Part shown: positions 25,505 to 34,744 of the stretch, in pieces
Numbering within the stretch: position 1 is the first letter of the stretch
Layout of the letters: each line of letters opens with the position of its first letter
Assembly: GCF_000014445.1 (NCBI RefSeq)
Contig: NC_008531.1
Location: 1,805,001-1,869,000, forward strand
Source of the DNA: Leuconostoc mesenteroides subsp. mesenteroides ATCC 8293
GTDB lineage: Bacteria; Bacillota; Bacilli; Lactobacillales; Lactobacillaceae
DNA length: 64,000 bases
Direction of reading: 5' to 3'
Program-made: the position numbers and the translations under genes
The notes under the pieces: generated by a model
What the model was told of the DNA's origin: nothing
Database searches by the model: none
Seen by the model: the letters and a program-made list of their open reading frames with translations, nothing else

Positions 25505-26836
25505 TTACTCCTTATTCGTGCGGCGAGATAAGAATATATAAACAGGGTAACCAGCAGCGACAATTGCTATAGAAATTATTACACCAGACAAATCGTGCAT
25601 AATCTCAGAGATTTCAACATAGAGTGAACCACAAATAGCGACGATTGGTATCCAAGGATACAGCGGCATAGAAAAGCTACGCTTCTCTCCAAAAGGATCC
25701 TTTTTGCGTAATTTAAAAACACCAGCAAAAACAAGTATATAAAATAAAAAGGTTGTAAAAATCGCAATATCGGTTAATCTATCTGGATTTGTAAAGACAA
25801 TCATTAAAATGCCAAGAAAAATCATAAACCAAATGGACTTATTAGGTGTTCGAGAACGCATATTGATTTTGGCAAATTGTTTGGCAAACGGAAACAATCC
25901 ATCGTTAGCCATTGCAAACAACACCCGAGGGAATGAAACGATTTTCCCGTTTAGTGTTCCAAGTAAAGAAATTAATACAGCGATACTCAATAACCTGCCA
26001 CCAATAATACCAAATGCATTTGTAGCCATGTATAACGTTGTGTTTTGTCCCAACTTAACAATAGTATTAGCGGGCAAACTCTGATAAACGCCAAAACTCA
26101 CACCAACATAGGCAACTAGAACAATCAAAATACCAAAAATAATAGCCTTGGGTAATACTTTTTGTGGATTTTTAATTTCACCACTTATATTAGCTAGAGT
26201 AACCCAACCATCGTAAGCAAATAAGGTGGCTAATACAGCCACTCCGAAGCCACCTTGGCCACTCTGCGAAACCTGAGCAACAGTCTGTCCAATCGCATCA
26301 TGCTGTCCAAAAAAAAGGCCAAAAATGATTAATGCAATAATCGGCAACATTTTCACTGTAGTTGTTATTATTTGAAAACCGGCACTGAATCGGTTTGGAA
26401 TTGAGTTAATAAGACCTACAAAAGATAATGCAATAATTGCGGATGGTATAGCTAAAGACTTAGATAATCCAAATAAATCAACAAATAAAATGCCAAAATA
26501 TGCTGCAATAGATCCCATCATTGCTGGGCCGTAAAATACCACTTGCATCCACCCAGCTAAGAAACCCCAAACCTTACCATAAATTTTCTCGATATAAATA
26601 TAAATGCCACCAGTTTTGTCCATTTGAGAGCCAATTTCAGCTACGCTGATTCCTGACGCTAGCGTTAAAAGACCTCCAGCAATCCACGCTAGCATCGCTG
26701 CGTTTGTACTACCTGCTGATTCTAAGACACTGCCTTGCTTAAAAAATATACCAGAACCAATGATTGTTCCAACAACTAAAGCTAATGATGCTGTTAATCC
26801 AAAACCACGATTCAATTTCTGTTCATTATTTCCCAT
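25505..26836 (-). CDS. APC-family amino acid permease (SteT-like)
   Basis: About 443 residues with 12 membrane segments. It begins GFGLTASLALVVGTIIGSGIFFK and carries LFAYDGWVTLANISGEIKNPQKVLPKAI in TM6. This is the L-type/SteT pattern of serine-threonine exchangers in Bacilli. Two adjacent ATGs are possible. The second (26836) has better spacing from TGGAGA. It is monocistronic. The substrate is uncertain. Confidence 0.82.
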   Translation of the reverse strand: MGNNEQKLNRGFGLTASLALVVGTIIGSGIFFKQGSVLESAGSTNAAMLAWIAGGLLTLASGISVAEIGSQMDKTGGIYIYIEKIYGKVWGFLAGWMQVVFYGPAMMGSIAAYFGILFVDLFGLSKSLAIPSAIIALSFVGLINSIPNRFSAGFQIITTTVKMLPIIALIIFGLFFGQHDAIGQTVAQVSQSGQGGFGVAVLATLFAYDGWVTLANISGEIKNPQKVLPKAIIFGILIVLVAYVGVSFGVYQSLPANTIVKLGQNTTLYMATNAFGIIGGRLLSIAVLISLLGTLNGKIVSFPRVLFAMANDGLFPFAKQFAKINMRSRTPNKSIWFMIFLGILMIVFTNPDRLTDIAIFTTFLFYILVFAGVFKLRKKDPFGEKRSFSMPLYPWIPIVAICGSLYVEISEIMHDLSGVIISIAIVAAGYPVYIFLSRRTNKE

Positions 26837-26896
26837 CATATCTCCAAGATAAATAGATGATATCTTTATTATTCATCAATACCCATCACATCAAAT

Positions 26897-26921
26897 AAAA
26901 AAGTTCGGAAAGTCCGAGCTT
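26897..26921 (-). terminator. trpS terminator
   Basis: On the minus strand AAGCTCGGA pairs with TCCGAACTT (one mismatch) and is followed by T residues, directly after the trpS stop. Confidence 0.75.
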
Positions 26922-27953
<1,032 letters not shown>

Positions 27954-28037
27954 CTATTAATTAGTTAACTCATTCTATTATACGTTAAATCTAGGAGCAG
28001 CGTTGAAGAAATTATCACAAAACAAAGTACGTTATTA

Positions 28038-28066
28038 TTGACATTTTCCTATAAAACTTATACACT
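28038..28066 (+). promoter_or_regulatory. Promoter of hflX
   Basis: TTGACA, 17-nt spacer, TACACT. The predicted start near 28073 gives a leader of about 160 nt. Confidence 0.65.
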
Positions 28067-28121
28067 ATCACTATTAAGAAGAAAGAGGTACGAGAACTTG
28101 TTGAACAATTTTTAAGATGTG

Positions 28122-28187
28122 GTGAATAAAAGCAATAGATTGTTTTTATGCGCTTTTCTTGAGATTGGTCTGCCTTTTTCGTACTAA
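28122..28187 (+). CDS. Candidate hflX leader peptide (uORF)
   Basis: A GTG-initiated 21-codon ORF in the hflX leader begins MNKSNRLFLCAFL and ends EIGLPFSY. Its ribosome binding site is weak (AAGAT). The codons for Glu14-Ile15-Gly16 (GAGATTGGT, 28161-28169) can pair over nine positions with ACCAGTCTC (28202-28210). That segment overlaps the arm that otherwise buries the hflX ribosome binding site. A ribosome stalled early in this ORF would leave GAGATTGGT free and so expose hflX. A shorter TTG-initiated ORF at 28098 has a better Shine-Dalgarno and is an alternative. Translation is unproven. Confidence 0.45.
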   Translation: MNKSNRLFLCAFLEIGLPFSY

Positions 28188-28197
28188 ACACGTAAAC

Positions 28198-28234
28198 TGC
28201 CACCAGTCTCGCAAGTTGATTGGAGGCATTTTTT
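28198..28234 (+). promoter_or_regulatory. RBS-sequestering hairpin/terminator before hflX
   Basis: TGCCACCA pairs with TGGAGGCA, eight positions with one A-A mismatch. The 3' arm is the hflX Shine-Dalgarno itself. Six T residues follow and run directly into the ATG at 28235. It can therefore act as an intrinsic terminator, a translational lock, or both. Confidence 0.6.
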
Positions 28235-29536
28235 ATGCAAGAAAACCCTCGTAAAGTATTTTTAGTTGGCTTAACAACTAATCAGGGAAACCTAGACTAC
28301 GAATTAGAAGAACTAGCGAACCTAGCAAAAGCAAATAATCTTGAACCCGTTGAAACTTTTACCCAAAAGCTAGAACGACCAAATCCTAGCACTTACTTTG
28401 GTAAAGGTAAGGTCGAAGAGTTAGGTGAAGCTGTAAAAACTTATGACGTTGATATGATTGTTGTCAATGATGAATTGACACCTTCTCAAATTCGTAACCT
28501 AGAAAAAACAACAGATGCTACTGTTGTCGATCGTACTGGTTTAATTCTCGAAATTTTCGCACAACGAGCCCAGACTAAAGTTGCAAAACTCCAAGTTCAG
28601 TTAGCACGTTTACAATATCAATTACCACGCTTACGTAAAAGCATGTCAATTTCATTAGATCAACAAACAGGTACAGGTGGCGCAGGTTTCACCTCACGTG
28701 GTTCTGGTGAAACAAAGCTAGAACAATCTCGCCAACGTATTACGTCTCAAATGGTTCATGTTCGTCAAGAACTGGCTGATTTAGATAAAAGTGAAAATAC
28801 GCGTTCAATGCAACGACACGCTAACAACTTACCAAACGTAGCACTGGTTGGCTACACAAACGCTGGAAAGTCTACCTTGATGAATCGTTTGTTGATGCGT
28901 TTTGGTGTTGGTGCAGACAATGATGATAGTAAGCAAGTGTTTGAAAAAGATATGCTATTTGCTACGCTAAACACCACAGTTAGACAACTGACTCTTCCTG
29001 ATAAAAGACAGTTTTTATTAAGTGATACGGTTGGTTTCGTATCCAAGCTACCTCATAACTTAGTTGCTGCTTTCAAATCAACATTACAAGAAGCGGCAAA
29101 TGCAGATCTAATACTGCACGTGGTGGATGTTTCAGACGAGCATTATAAAGCTATGATGGAAACAACTGAGAAAACATTAACTGAGATTGGTGTTACTGGT
29201 AAACCCGTTATTACAGTATATAACAAAGCTGATCGCACTGAGTTGCACTATCCGGACATCTCTGGCGATAACGTGATTACTTTGTCAGCACTAGATACCA
29301 ATTCTCAAGATGCACTGATTGATCTCATTGTTAAACATATTTTTAACGACAGCGAAGTCGTAACTTTGCATATACCCTTTGATAAAGGAAATGTTGTTGC
29401 CCAATTAGCGGCAAAACATAAATTTATAGAAGAACAATATGACGAAACCGGTAGTTGGTTAACCATTGAGCTATCTGAAGTTGAGCGAAACTTATTTCAA
29501 CAATATATTACGAAAGAAAAAAGCATGAATTCATAG
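28235..29536 (+). CDS. hflX: Ribosome-splitting GTPase HflX
   Basis: A 433-residue GTPase. The N-terminal HflX domain has RPNPSTYFGKGKVEEL and VDRTGLILEIFAQRAQTKVAKLQVQLARLQY. A coiled-coil subdomain carries GFTSRGSGETKLEQSRQRI. The G domain has GYTNAGKSTLMNRL (about 203-216), DTVGFVSKLPHNLV and NKAD. HflX splits stalled or idle 70S ribosomes, and homologues affect macrolide and lincosamide tolerance. The start is ATG at 28235. A TTG at 28220 forms part of the ribosome binding site. A structured leader precedes it. Confidence 0.95.
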   Translation: MQENPRKVFLVGLTTNQGNLDYELEELANLAKANNLEPVETFTQKLERPNPSTYFGKGKVEELGEAVKTYDVDMIVVNDELTPSQIRNLEKTTDATVVDRTGLILEIFAQRAQTKVAKLQVQLARLQYQLPRLRKSMSISLDQQTGTGGAGFTSRGSGETKLEQSRQRITSQMVHVRQELADLDKSENTRSMQRHANNLPNVALVGYTNAGKSTLMNRLLMRFGVGADNDDSKQVFEKDMLFATLNTTVRQLTLPDKRQFLLSDTVGFVSKLPHNLVAAFKSTLQEAANADLILHVVDVSDEHYKAMMETTEKTLTEIGVTGKPVITVYNKADRTELHYPDISGDNVITLSALDTNSQDALIDLIVKHIFNDSEVVTLHIPFDKGNVVAQLAAKHKFIEEQYDETGSWLTIELSEVERNLFQQYITKEKSMNS

Positions 29537-29551
29537 GAATTCATGCTTTTT
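29517..29551 (+). terminator. hflX terminator
   Basis: AAAAGCATGAATTC pairs with GAATTCATGCTTTT around ATAG. The stop codon lies in the loop. Confidence 0.88.
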
Positions 29552-29565
29552 CTTGAAAGTAATTA

Positions 29566-29638
29566 TGCCGACCGCCGGGCTCAAACCGGCGACCCCCTCA
29601 TTACTAGTGAGGTGCTCTATCAACTGAGCTAGGTCGGC
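29566..29638 (-). tRNA. tRNA-Thr (AGT)
   Basis: A 73-nt cloverleaf on the minus strand. Acceptor GCCGACC pairs with GGTCGGC and the discriminator is A. The anticodon stem CCTCA/TGAGG has loop CTAGTAA, so the anticodon is AGT. CCA is not encoded. An A at position 34 in a bacterial tRNA-Thr is uncommon and would be expected to need deamination to inosine for broad decoding. Confidence 0.95.
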
Positions 29639-29712
29639 AAATTAAAGTACTCAGGTACTACAAGTGAATAATACCAGATACCTCAATATATAAATATGGC
29701 GGCGGCCATATT

Positions 29713-29794
29713 ATACGGGTGACAGGAATCGAACCTGCACGGATTACTCCACTGGAACCTAAATCCAGCGCGTCTGCCAGTTCCGCCACACCCG
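29713..29794 (-). tRNA. tRNA-Leu (TAG)
   Basis: An 82-nt class II tRNA. The anticodon stem CTGGA/TCCAG has loop TTTAGGT (anticodon TAG). There is a long variable arm, and the T-stem GCAGG/CCTGT encloses TTCGATT. The first acceptor pair is G-U. CCA is not encoded. It is probably cotranscribed with tRNA-Thr. Confidence 0.94.
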
Positions 29795-29885
29795 CATGTA
29801 TCACACAACCCTTTAATTCTACTGGAAAAACCTAAATCAGTCAAGAGGGTAATACAACTTAAATCAAAAAAATGTTAAAAAACTG

Positions 29886-30995
29886 CTATTCTAACGATTC
29901 CTTAGTCAATTGACGCATTTCAATGGCAAATTTAACAACAGTTCGAGCAACTGCATACATTGGCACAATCAATATCATGCCAAAAATACCCCAAAGATTA
30001 CCGGCTACCATCAAAAGAATCATAATTGTTAATGGGTGAATTTGTAATGATTTTCCAATAACATTTGGATAAATAAAGTTTCCATCCAATTGCTGAACAA
30101 CCATCATCACAATCATTACCAACAACATTTGTTTCCATGATTGTGTACTGGCAACAATCAACGCTGGTATAACCCCAATCCAAGGGCCAATATATGGCAC
30201 AATGTTAGTAATACCAGCAATCACACCCAGTAACCATGCGTATGGTTCACCAATAATTAAATAACCCACAGCCATGGTCATCCCGACAAACAACATTTCA
30301 AGAGCTTGCCCCGATATATATCTTTCAATAGTTTTATCCATTTTAAGTGTCAATTCTTTGACATTATCAGCAAAACGAACCGGAAAAAGCTTCTGGATTG
30401 CTGGTAGCAAGCGATCACCATCACTTAGCATATAAAATAAAACGACTGGAATAGTCACGACATTAATCGTGACCGATGTAACCATCGAGACAGCACTGCC
30501 TAATGTACCTGCCGTAATAGTTAAAAAAGAAGCCGAGTACTTGCCAACAGCACTCTTTACTTCATCTATATCAATTGACAAATTTAAATTTGATAACCAC
30601 TTACTTTGTAGTGAATCTGTTACAAAGCGCTGTACGTTTTGTGCAAATTCAGGTAATGCAGTAATTAAATTAGTAATTTCCGCCACTAGAGTTGGTATCA
30701 ATAAAATCAAGGAACCAGCTATCACGGCTAGGAACAACACAAAAGTAATTATAACAGCCAGTTGATGCGGCATTTTATGCCCTTTAACTGTAATTTTCTT
30801 TAAAAGTGTCAAAACAGGTTTCAAAACATAGTACAAAGATCCGGCGACAATCAATGGTACAAAAACCGTGGAAATAAATACTGAAATTGGTTTCATTAGA
30901 AAATCAAATCGGGAAACAATCAAAATTAAGAGCGATAGCGCTAATAATTCAATGGTCCAAAAAAATATATTTTTGTATTTAGAATTCGGTATCAT
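29886..30995 (-). CDS. AI-2E family transporter
   Basis: A 369-residue membrane protein with about eight hydrophobic segments. It has the family layout: a long soluble helical part in the middle and a C-terminal block with GIPYAWLLG-like, ITNIVPYIGPWIGVIPA and GNFIYPNVIGKSLQIHPL sequences. Family members were proposed to export autoinducer-2 or to exchange ions, so the substrate is open. Its start lies 17 nt inside the mutY 3' end, indicating an operon. Confidence 0.88.
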   Translation of the reverse strand: MIPNSKYKNIFFWTIELLALSLLILIVSRFDFLMKPISVFISTVFVPLIVAGSLYYVLKPVLTLLKKITVKGHKMPHQLAVIITFVLFLAVIAGSLILLIPTLVAEITNLITALPEFAQNVQRFVTDSLQSKWLSNLNLSIDIDEVKSAVGKYSASFLTITAGTLGSAVSMVTSVTINVVTIPVVLFYMLSDGDRLLPAIQKLFPVRFADNVKELTLKMDKTIERYISGQALEMLFVGMTMAVGYLIIGEPYAWLLGVIAGITNIVPYIGPWIGVIPALIVASTQSWKQMLLVMIVMMVVQQLDGNFIYPNVIGKSLQIHPLTIMILLMVAGNLWGIFGMILIVPMYAVARTVVKFAIEMRQLTKESLE

Positions 30996-32007
30996 ATAAT
31001 TTCTCCAATAATTTATGTTGTACCTTTGGTAAGCTTAATGCCGACCACTCATCAGAACTAAAATATTGTTGATTATCATTCAACATAGCTGTTTCTTGCT
31101 TCACTAACCAAATTTCCCATCGACGATGTGTAAAAATATGTGTCACGGGCTTAATATTTAACTGTTGACCCGTAATTGATTCTATACTTTCAATTTGTGT
31201 TAGTGGAAATGTCCAAAATCCAGCCAACAAACCGCTATCCGGTCGTTTTTCAAATAATAATTTACCATCTTTTTCAAAAACTGAAGCCATAAACAACTGT
31301 TTTACTGGTCGTTGTTTCGTGGTTTTAACAGGGTATTGATCCTCAACACCATCTCGAAAAGCCGCATTAAATTCACGCACCGGTGAATACAAGCTATCGG
31401 GATTTTTGGTTGTCATATAACTTGATCCCAAATCCATAATTGCTTGGTTAAAGTCCCCTGGTCTTTCCGGATCAACAATTGGCGCAATAATATCATAAAA
31501 TATCTTACGTGATTTTGTATCAGCAATGTCAGCGTCAATTTTAAGTAATCTACTAAAAACACGATATTGGTTGCCATCAACTGCTGGGACTACCTCATTG
31601 AAACTTATTGACGCAATAGCTGCCGCTGTATATGGACCCACTCCTGGCAAGCTTTGCAGATCATCACTACTCTCTGGCCATTGCCCATGCAATTCATTGA
31701 CAACAAACTGCGCCGCCTTTTGTAAGTTTCGCGCTCTCGAGTAGTAGCCTAAACCCTCCCATAATTTGAGCACAACATCCTCTGGTGCGGTCGCTAAATC
31801 ACCAACCGTTGGTAACGATGTCATAAAGCGATCAAAATACGGAATAACTGTATCTACGCGTGTCTGTTGCAGCATAATTTCCGAAACTAAAACGCGATAA
31901 GGATCATGATTGACACGCCATGGCAAGTGCGCTCGCCCTTCTTTATCATACCAATTGAGCAATGTTTTACGAAATTCTTTAATTGTTTGTTCATTCCAAG
32001 TTTCCAT
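30979..32007 (-). CDS. mutY: A/G-specific adenine glycosylase MutY lacking the [4Fe-4S] cysteines
   Basis: A 342-residue DNA glycosylase that removes adenine opposite 8-oxoguanine. Catalytic Glu43 (SEIMLQQTRV) and Asp144 (PAVDGNQYRVFSR), plus the helix-hairpin-helix LPGVGPYTAAA (120-130), are intact. A C-terminal MutT-like domain begins near 240. The segment where typical MutY carries C-x6-C-x2-C-x5-C reads MDLGSSYMTTKNPDSLYSPVREFN here. All four cysteines are replaced (Met198, Ser205, Ser208, Asn214). No strong Shine-Dalgarno is visible. It overlaps the AI-2E gene downstream. Confidence 0.92.
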   Translation of the reverse strand: METWNEQTIKEFRKTLLNWYDKEGRAHLPWRVNHDPYRVLVSEIMLQQTRVDTVIPYFDRFMTSLPTVGDLATAPEDVVLKLWEGLGYYSRARNLQKAAQFVVNELHGQWPESSDDLQSLPGVGPYTAAAIASISFNEVVPAVDGNQYRVFSRLLKIDADIADTKSRKIFYDIIAPIVDPERPGDFNQAIMDLGSSYMTTKNPDSLYSPVREFNAAFRDGVEDQYPVKTTKQRPVKQLFMASVFEKDGKLLFEKRPDSGLLAGFWTFPLTQIESIESITGQQLNIKPVTHIFTHRRWEIWLVKQETAMLNDNQQYFSSDEWSALSLPKVQHKLLEKLYDTEF

Positions 32008-32024
32008 AATATATATTGTAACAC

Positions 32025-32053
32025 TTGTAATCGTATAGATTTTGCCGTATAAT
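32025..32053 (+). promoter_or_regulatory. Promoter of the small basic protein gene
   Basis: TTGTAA, 17-nt spacer, TATAAT, 43 nt upstream of the small gene at 32096. Confidence 0.7.
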
Positions 32054-32095
32054 TATTATTTGTATGAAATCATTGAATAAAAAAGGAGCACAATC

Positions 32096-32239
32096 ATGGT
32101 ATTAAAGAAGCCACTTAACTCATTTGCACGTGCCCGCAAAGTTAGTCATAGCGCTGCTAAGAAACAACGTCAAGCTGCTATCGCAAAATTGCAACAATGG
32201 GCAAAAGGTAAGTCAGAAGAATTACCTTCTACAAAGTAA
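32096..32239 (+). CDS. Small basic protein, 47 residues, unknown function
   Basis: A complete short gene with a clear promoter, a strong ribosome binding site (AAAAGGAG, 7 nt from ATG) and its own terminator. The protein starts MVLKKPLNSFARARKVSHSA and continues with AAKKQRQAAIAKLQQWAKG. It is rich in Lys, Arg, Ala and Gln, predicted helical and strongly positive, so nucleic-acid or ribosome binding is conceivable. I recognise no family. Codon use looks normal. Convincing signals on both sides make this a real gene rather than noise. Confidence 0.75.
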   Translation: MVLKKPLNSFARARKVSHSAAKKQRQAAIAKLQQWAKGKSEELPSTK

Positions 32240-32254
32240 TTTTATTGACTACTT

Positions 32255-32280
32255 AAAACCAGTATTTATACTGGTTTTTT
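32255..32280 (+). terminator. Terminator of the small basic protein gene
   Basis: AAAACCAGTA pairs with TACTGGTTTT around TTTA, with further T residues. Confidence 0.88.
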
Positions 32281-32323
32281 GTTTGCATTTTTATGAATAA
32301 AAACCATGAAAGGTAGGATACTG

Positions 32324-33721
32324 TTGAATATAACACAAAAGCAAAAAACAATCTTAATCATATTAGTTATCGGCACCTTTTTAGGCTTTTTGAATCAAAC
32401 ATTAATGAATGTTGCCTTGCCAGATATCATGCGTGAATTTCATATTTCCACAGACTTGGGTCAATGGATGACAAATGGCTACATGTTAGTCAATGGTGTG
32501 ATGGTTCCGTTAACAGCTTTTCTGATTCAACGCCTAACAACACGTACACTATACTTGACCGCCGCTGGACTATTCGCCGTCGGAACAGTAACTGCTGGAT
32601 TTGCGCCAACATTTGATGTCCTCATTATCGGGCGTATGATTCAAGCAATGGGCGCCGGTGTATTCGGCCCTTTAATGAACGTCGTTGTCATGAACTTGTT
32701 TTCGCCCAATGAACGCGGATCTGCAATGGGAACAATCGGTTTGGCGCTTAATTTCGCCCCTGCTTTGGGTCCCAGCTTGTCGGGATTAGTCGTTACTAAT
32801 TTAAGTTGGCGCTTCCTATTTTATCTTGTCGCACCATTAATTATTGCGAACTTCATCTTGGCTTATTTCTTACTACAAAATATTGGGCAACAAAAGAGGT
32901 TAAAATTCGATTTTATCGGCGTTGTTTTGTCAAGTATTGGTCTTGGATCATTACTTTACGGATTTTCTAACGCAGGTGCAACCCCTTGGAATGAGTTTAC
33001 TGTATGGGGATTTGTATTAATAGGTATTATTGTTACAAGTTTATTCATTTGGCACCAGTATACAACTAAAACACCATTGTTAAATATGTCCGTATTTAAA
33101 TATAGACAATTTAACGTTGCTGTTTTAATCAACGTTGTTTTGATGATTGCTATGTACGGTGGTGCACTGATGTTACCCCTCTATATGCAAAATGTGCGTG
33201 GTACCACGGCTTTTCAATCAGGTCTAGTGTTGTTTCCTGGTGCCTTAGTAACCGCATTTTTATCACCGTGGAGTGGTCGTTTATATGATCGCTACGGTGC
33301 TAAATACTTAACATTAGTTGGTATTATGATTACAGCGTTTGGCACTTTTATTTTAGCTTCTCTGACATTAACAACTTCACTTTGGCTCGCTGTTCTCGGA
33401 CAGTTTGTCCGTCAACTTGGACTAGTCTTGGTCCTGATGCCAATTCAAACAGAGGCCTTCAATGCGTTACCTTTAACACTCATTCCTGATGGATCTGCCA
33501 TGTTTACTACAATCAGACAACTTGCAGCATCATTTGGTACAGCCGCTTTGGTAACAATTATGACGAAAAGTGCACTTAACTATGGTCATAAACACGCACA
33601 CCTCAGTGCTGAAATAGTTGATTTGCATGGTGTACAAGTAACTTTTTTAACTGCTGCATTCTTAATGTTGGTTGCAGCAAGTTTAACTAGCCTACTAAAA
33701 CTTAAAACACGCGCCACATAA
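32324..33721 (+). CDS. MFS multidrug transporter, DHA2 (EmrB/QacA) family
   Basis: About 465 residues with 14 predicted membrane segments, typical of drug/proton antiporter family 2. Visible are the TM1 segment FLGFLNQTLMNVALPDIM and a motif C-like GLALNFAPALGPSLSGLV. I prefer the TTG start at 32324 because AAAGGTAGGA lies 6 nt upstream. An ATG at 32306 would sit within that site. The substrate is unknown. It resembles the second DHA2 gene at 47375-48886. Confidence 0.87.
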   Translation: MNITQKQKTILIILVIGTFLGFLNQTLMNVALPDIMREFHISTDLGQWMTNGYMLVNGVMVPLTAFLIQRLTTRTLYLTAAGLFAVGTVTAGFAPTFDVLIIGRMIQAMGAGVFGPLMNVVVMNLFSPNERGSAMGTIGLALNFAPALGPSLSGLVVTNLSWRFLFYLVAPLIIANFILAYFLLQNIGQQKRLKFDFIGVVLSSIGLGSLLYGFSNAGATPWNEFTVWGFVLIGIIVTSLFIWHQYTTKTPLLNMSVFKYRQFNVAVLINVVLMIAMYGGALMLPLYMQNVRGTTAFQSGLVLFPGALVTAFLSPWSGRLYDRYGAKYLTLVGIMITAFGTFILASLTLTTSLWLAVLGQFVRQLGLVLVLMPIQTEAFNALPLTLIPDGSAMFTTIRQLAASFGTAALVTIMTKSALNYGHKHAHLSAEIVDLHGVQVTFLTAAFLMLVAASLTSLLKLKTRAT

Positions 33722-33777
33722 AATAAACAGATATTGTTTGCTATAATGTAACTATAAAACACAAAGGAGTCTCGACT

Positions 33778-34545
33778 ATGAATTATGGTTTCATTGGTGC
33801 TGGCAACATGGCTACTGCGATGATTAAAGGCTTGATTTACGCAGGTATTGATAGCAAAAATATTTATGTTTCCTCTCCACACAGTGCGGCTAAATTGGCA
33901 GCAAATTTACATATCCAAGCAGCCGACTCAGAAACAATCGCAAAAAAGTGTGATATTGTCATTATCGCTTTCTTGCCTAACCAACTACGTACGCTGGGTA
34001 ATTCTTTAAACCTAGACGGTAAAATTGTTATTTCAGTACTTGCGCAAGTGACGATTGCGGATCTTGATGAAGTGTTCCCAACAGCTTTTAATGTTCGTTC
34101 ATTACCCAATATTAACTCAGCAATCGGTAAAGGTAGTACCGCTTTAGCATTTTCAAAGCGTTTAAACGAGGGTCAAATTGAAGTAGTGCAAAATTACTGG
34201 CATTTGTTAGGTACTACTAGTGTCCTTGATGAACAACATTTCGCTATTTTTTCAGCAATCGCGGGTTCAGGTCCTGCATTTGTCCTCAAATTTATCGATG
34301 CATTAACTCAGGCTGGCATCAACAACGGATTAGATGGAGAGAGTGCAGCCGCCATTGCTGCTTCAACTGTGGCTGGTACAACTGAAACCCTACAAAAATC
34401 AAATAGCGATGCAGTAACATTAATGAACAACGTTGCTTCTCCAGGCGGGTCCACTCGTGCTGGATTGGATAATTTTGAACAGAATGATTTTGATACTATT
34501 GTGAACTCAGCCATCAATGCTACCGTTAATCATAAACATACTTAA
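33778..34545 (+). CDS. proC: Pyrroline-5-carboxylate reductase
   Basis: A 255-residue enzyme reducing pyrroline-5-carboxylate to proline with NAD(P)H. The N-terminal Rossmann motif is GFIGAGNMATAMIKG. The C-terminal signature covers AGSGPAFVLKFIDAL and ASPGGSTRAGLD. AAAGGAG precedes the ATG. TATAAT at 33742-33747 is a likely -10. Monocistronic with a terminator. Confidence 0.95.
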   Translation: MNYGFIGAGNMATAMIKGLIYAGIDSKNIYVSSPHSAAKLAANLHIQAADSETIAKKCDIVIIAFLPNQLRTLGNSLNLDGKIVISVLAQVTIADLDEVFPTAFNVRSLPNINSAIGKGSTALAFSKRLNEGQIEVVQNYWHLLGTTSVLDEQHFAIFSAIAGSGPAFVLKFIDALTQAGINNGLDGESAAAIAASTVAGTTETLQKSNSDAVTLMNNVASPGGSTRAGLDNFEQNDFDTIVNSAINATVNHKHT

Positions 34546-34565
34546 GCGTTCTTAGAACGCTTTTT
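34544..34565 (+). terminator. proC terminator
   Basis: AAGCGTTC pairs with GAACGCTT and is followed by TTT; it starts at the stop codon. Confidence 0.85.
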
Positions 34566-34582
34566 ATTTGCATTTTTTATAC

Positions 34583-34616
34583 ACAAAAAAAGCCACAACC
34601 TAAGTTGTGACTTTTG
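34583..34616 (-). terminator. Terminator of tRNA-Glu
   Basis: On the minus strand AAAAGTCACAAC pairs with GTTGTGGCTTTT (one G-U) with a long T-run, immediately after the tRNA. Confidence 0.85.
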
Positions 34617-34617
34617 A

Positions 34618-34689
34618 TAGCTCGTGAGAGAATCGAACTCTCGATTCTGCCGTGAAAGGGCGGCGTCTTAACCACTTGACCAACGAGCC
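34618..34689 (-). tRNA. tRNA-Glu (TTC)
   Basis: A 72-nt tRNA on the minus strand. Acceptor GGCTCGT pairs with ACGAGCT (terminal G-U) and the discriminator is A. The anticodon loop CTTTCAC gives TTC. The anticodon stem is CCGCC over GGCAG, with a C28-A42 mismatch. CCA is not encoded. Confidence 0.94.
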
Positions 34690-34744
34690 ATGATCAATAT
34701 GTCATTTGTTTCAATCAAACAACTATATTAGTATATCAAGAATA

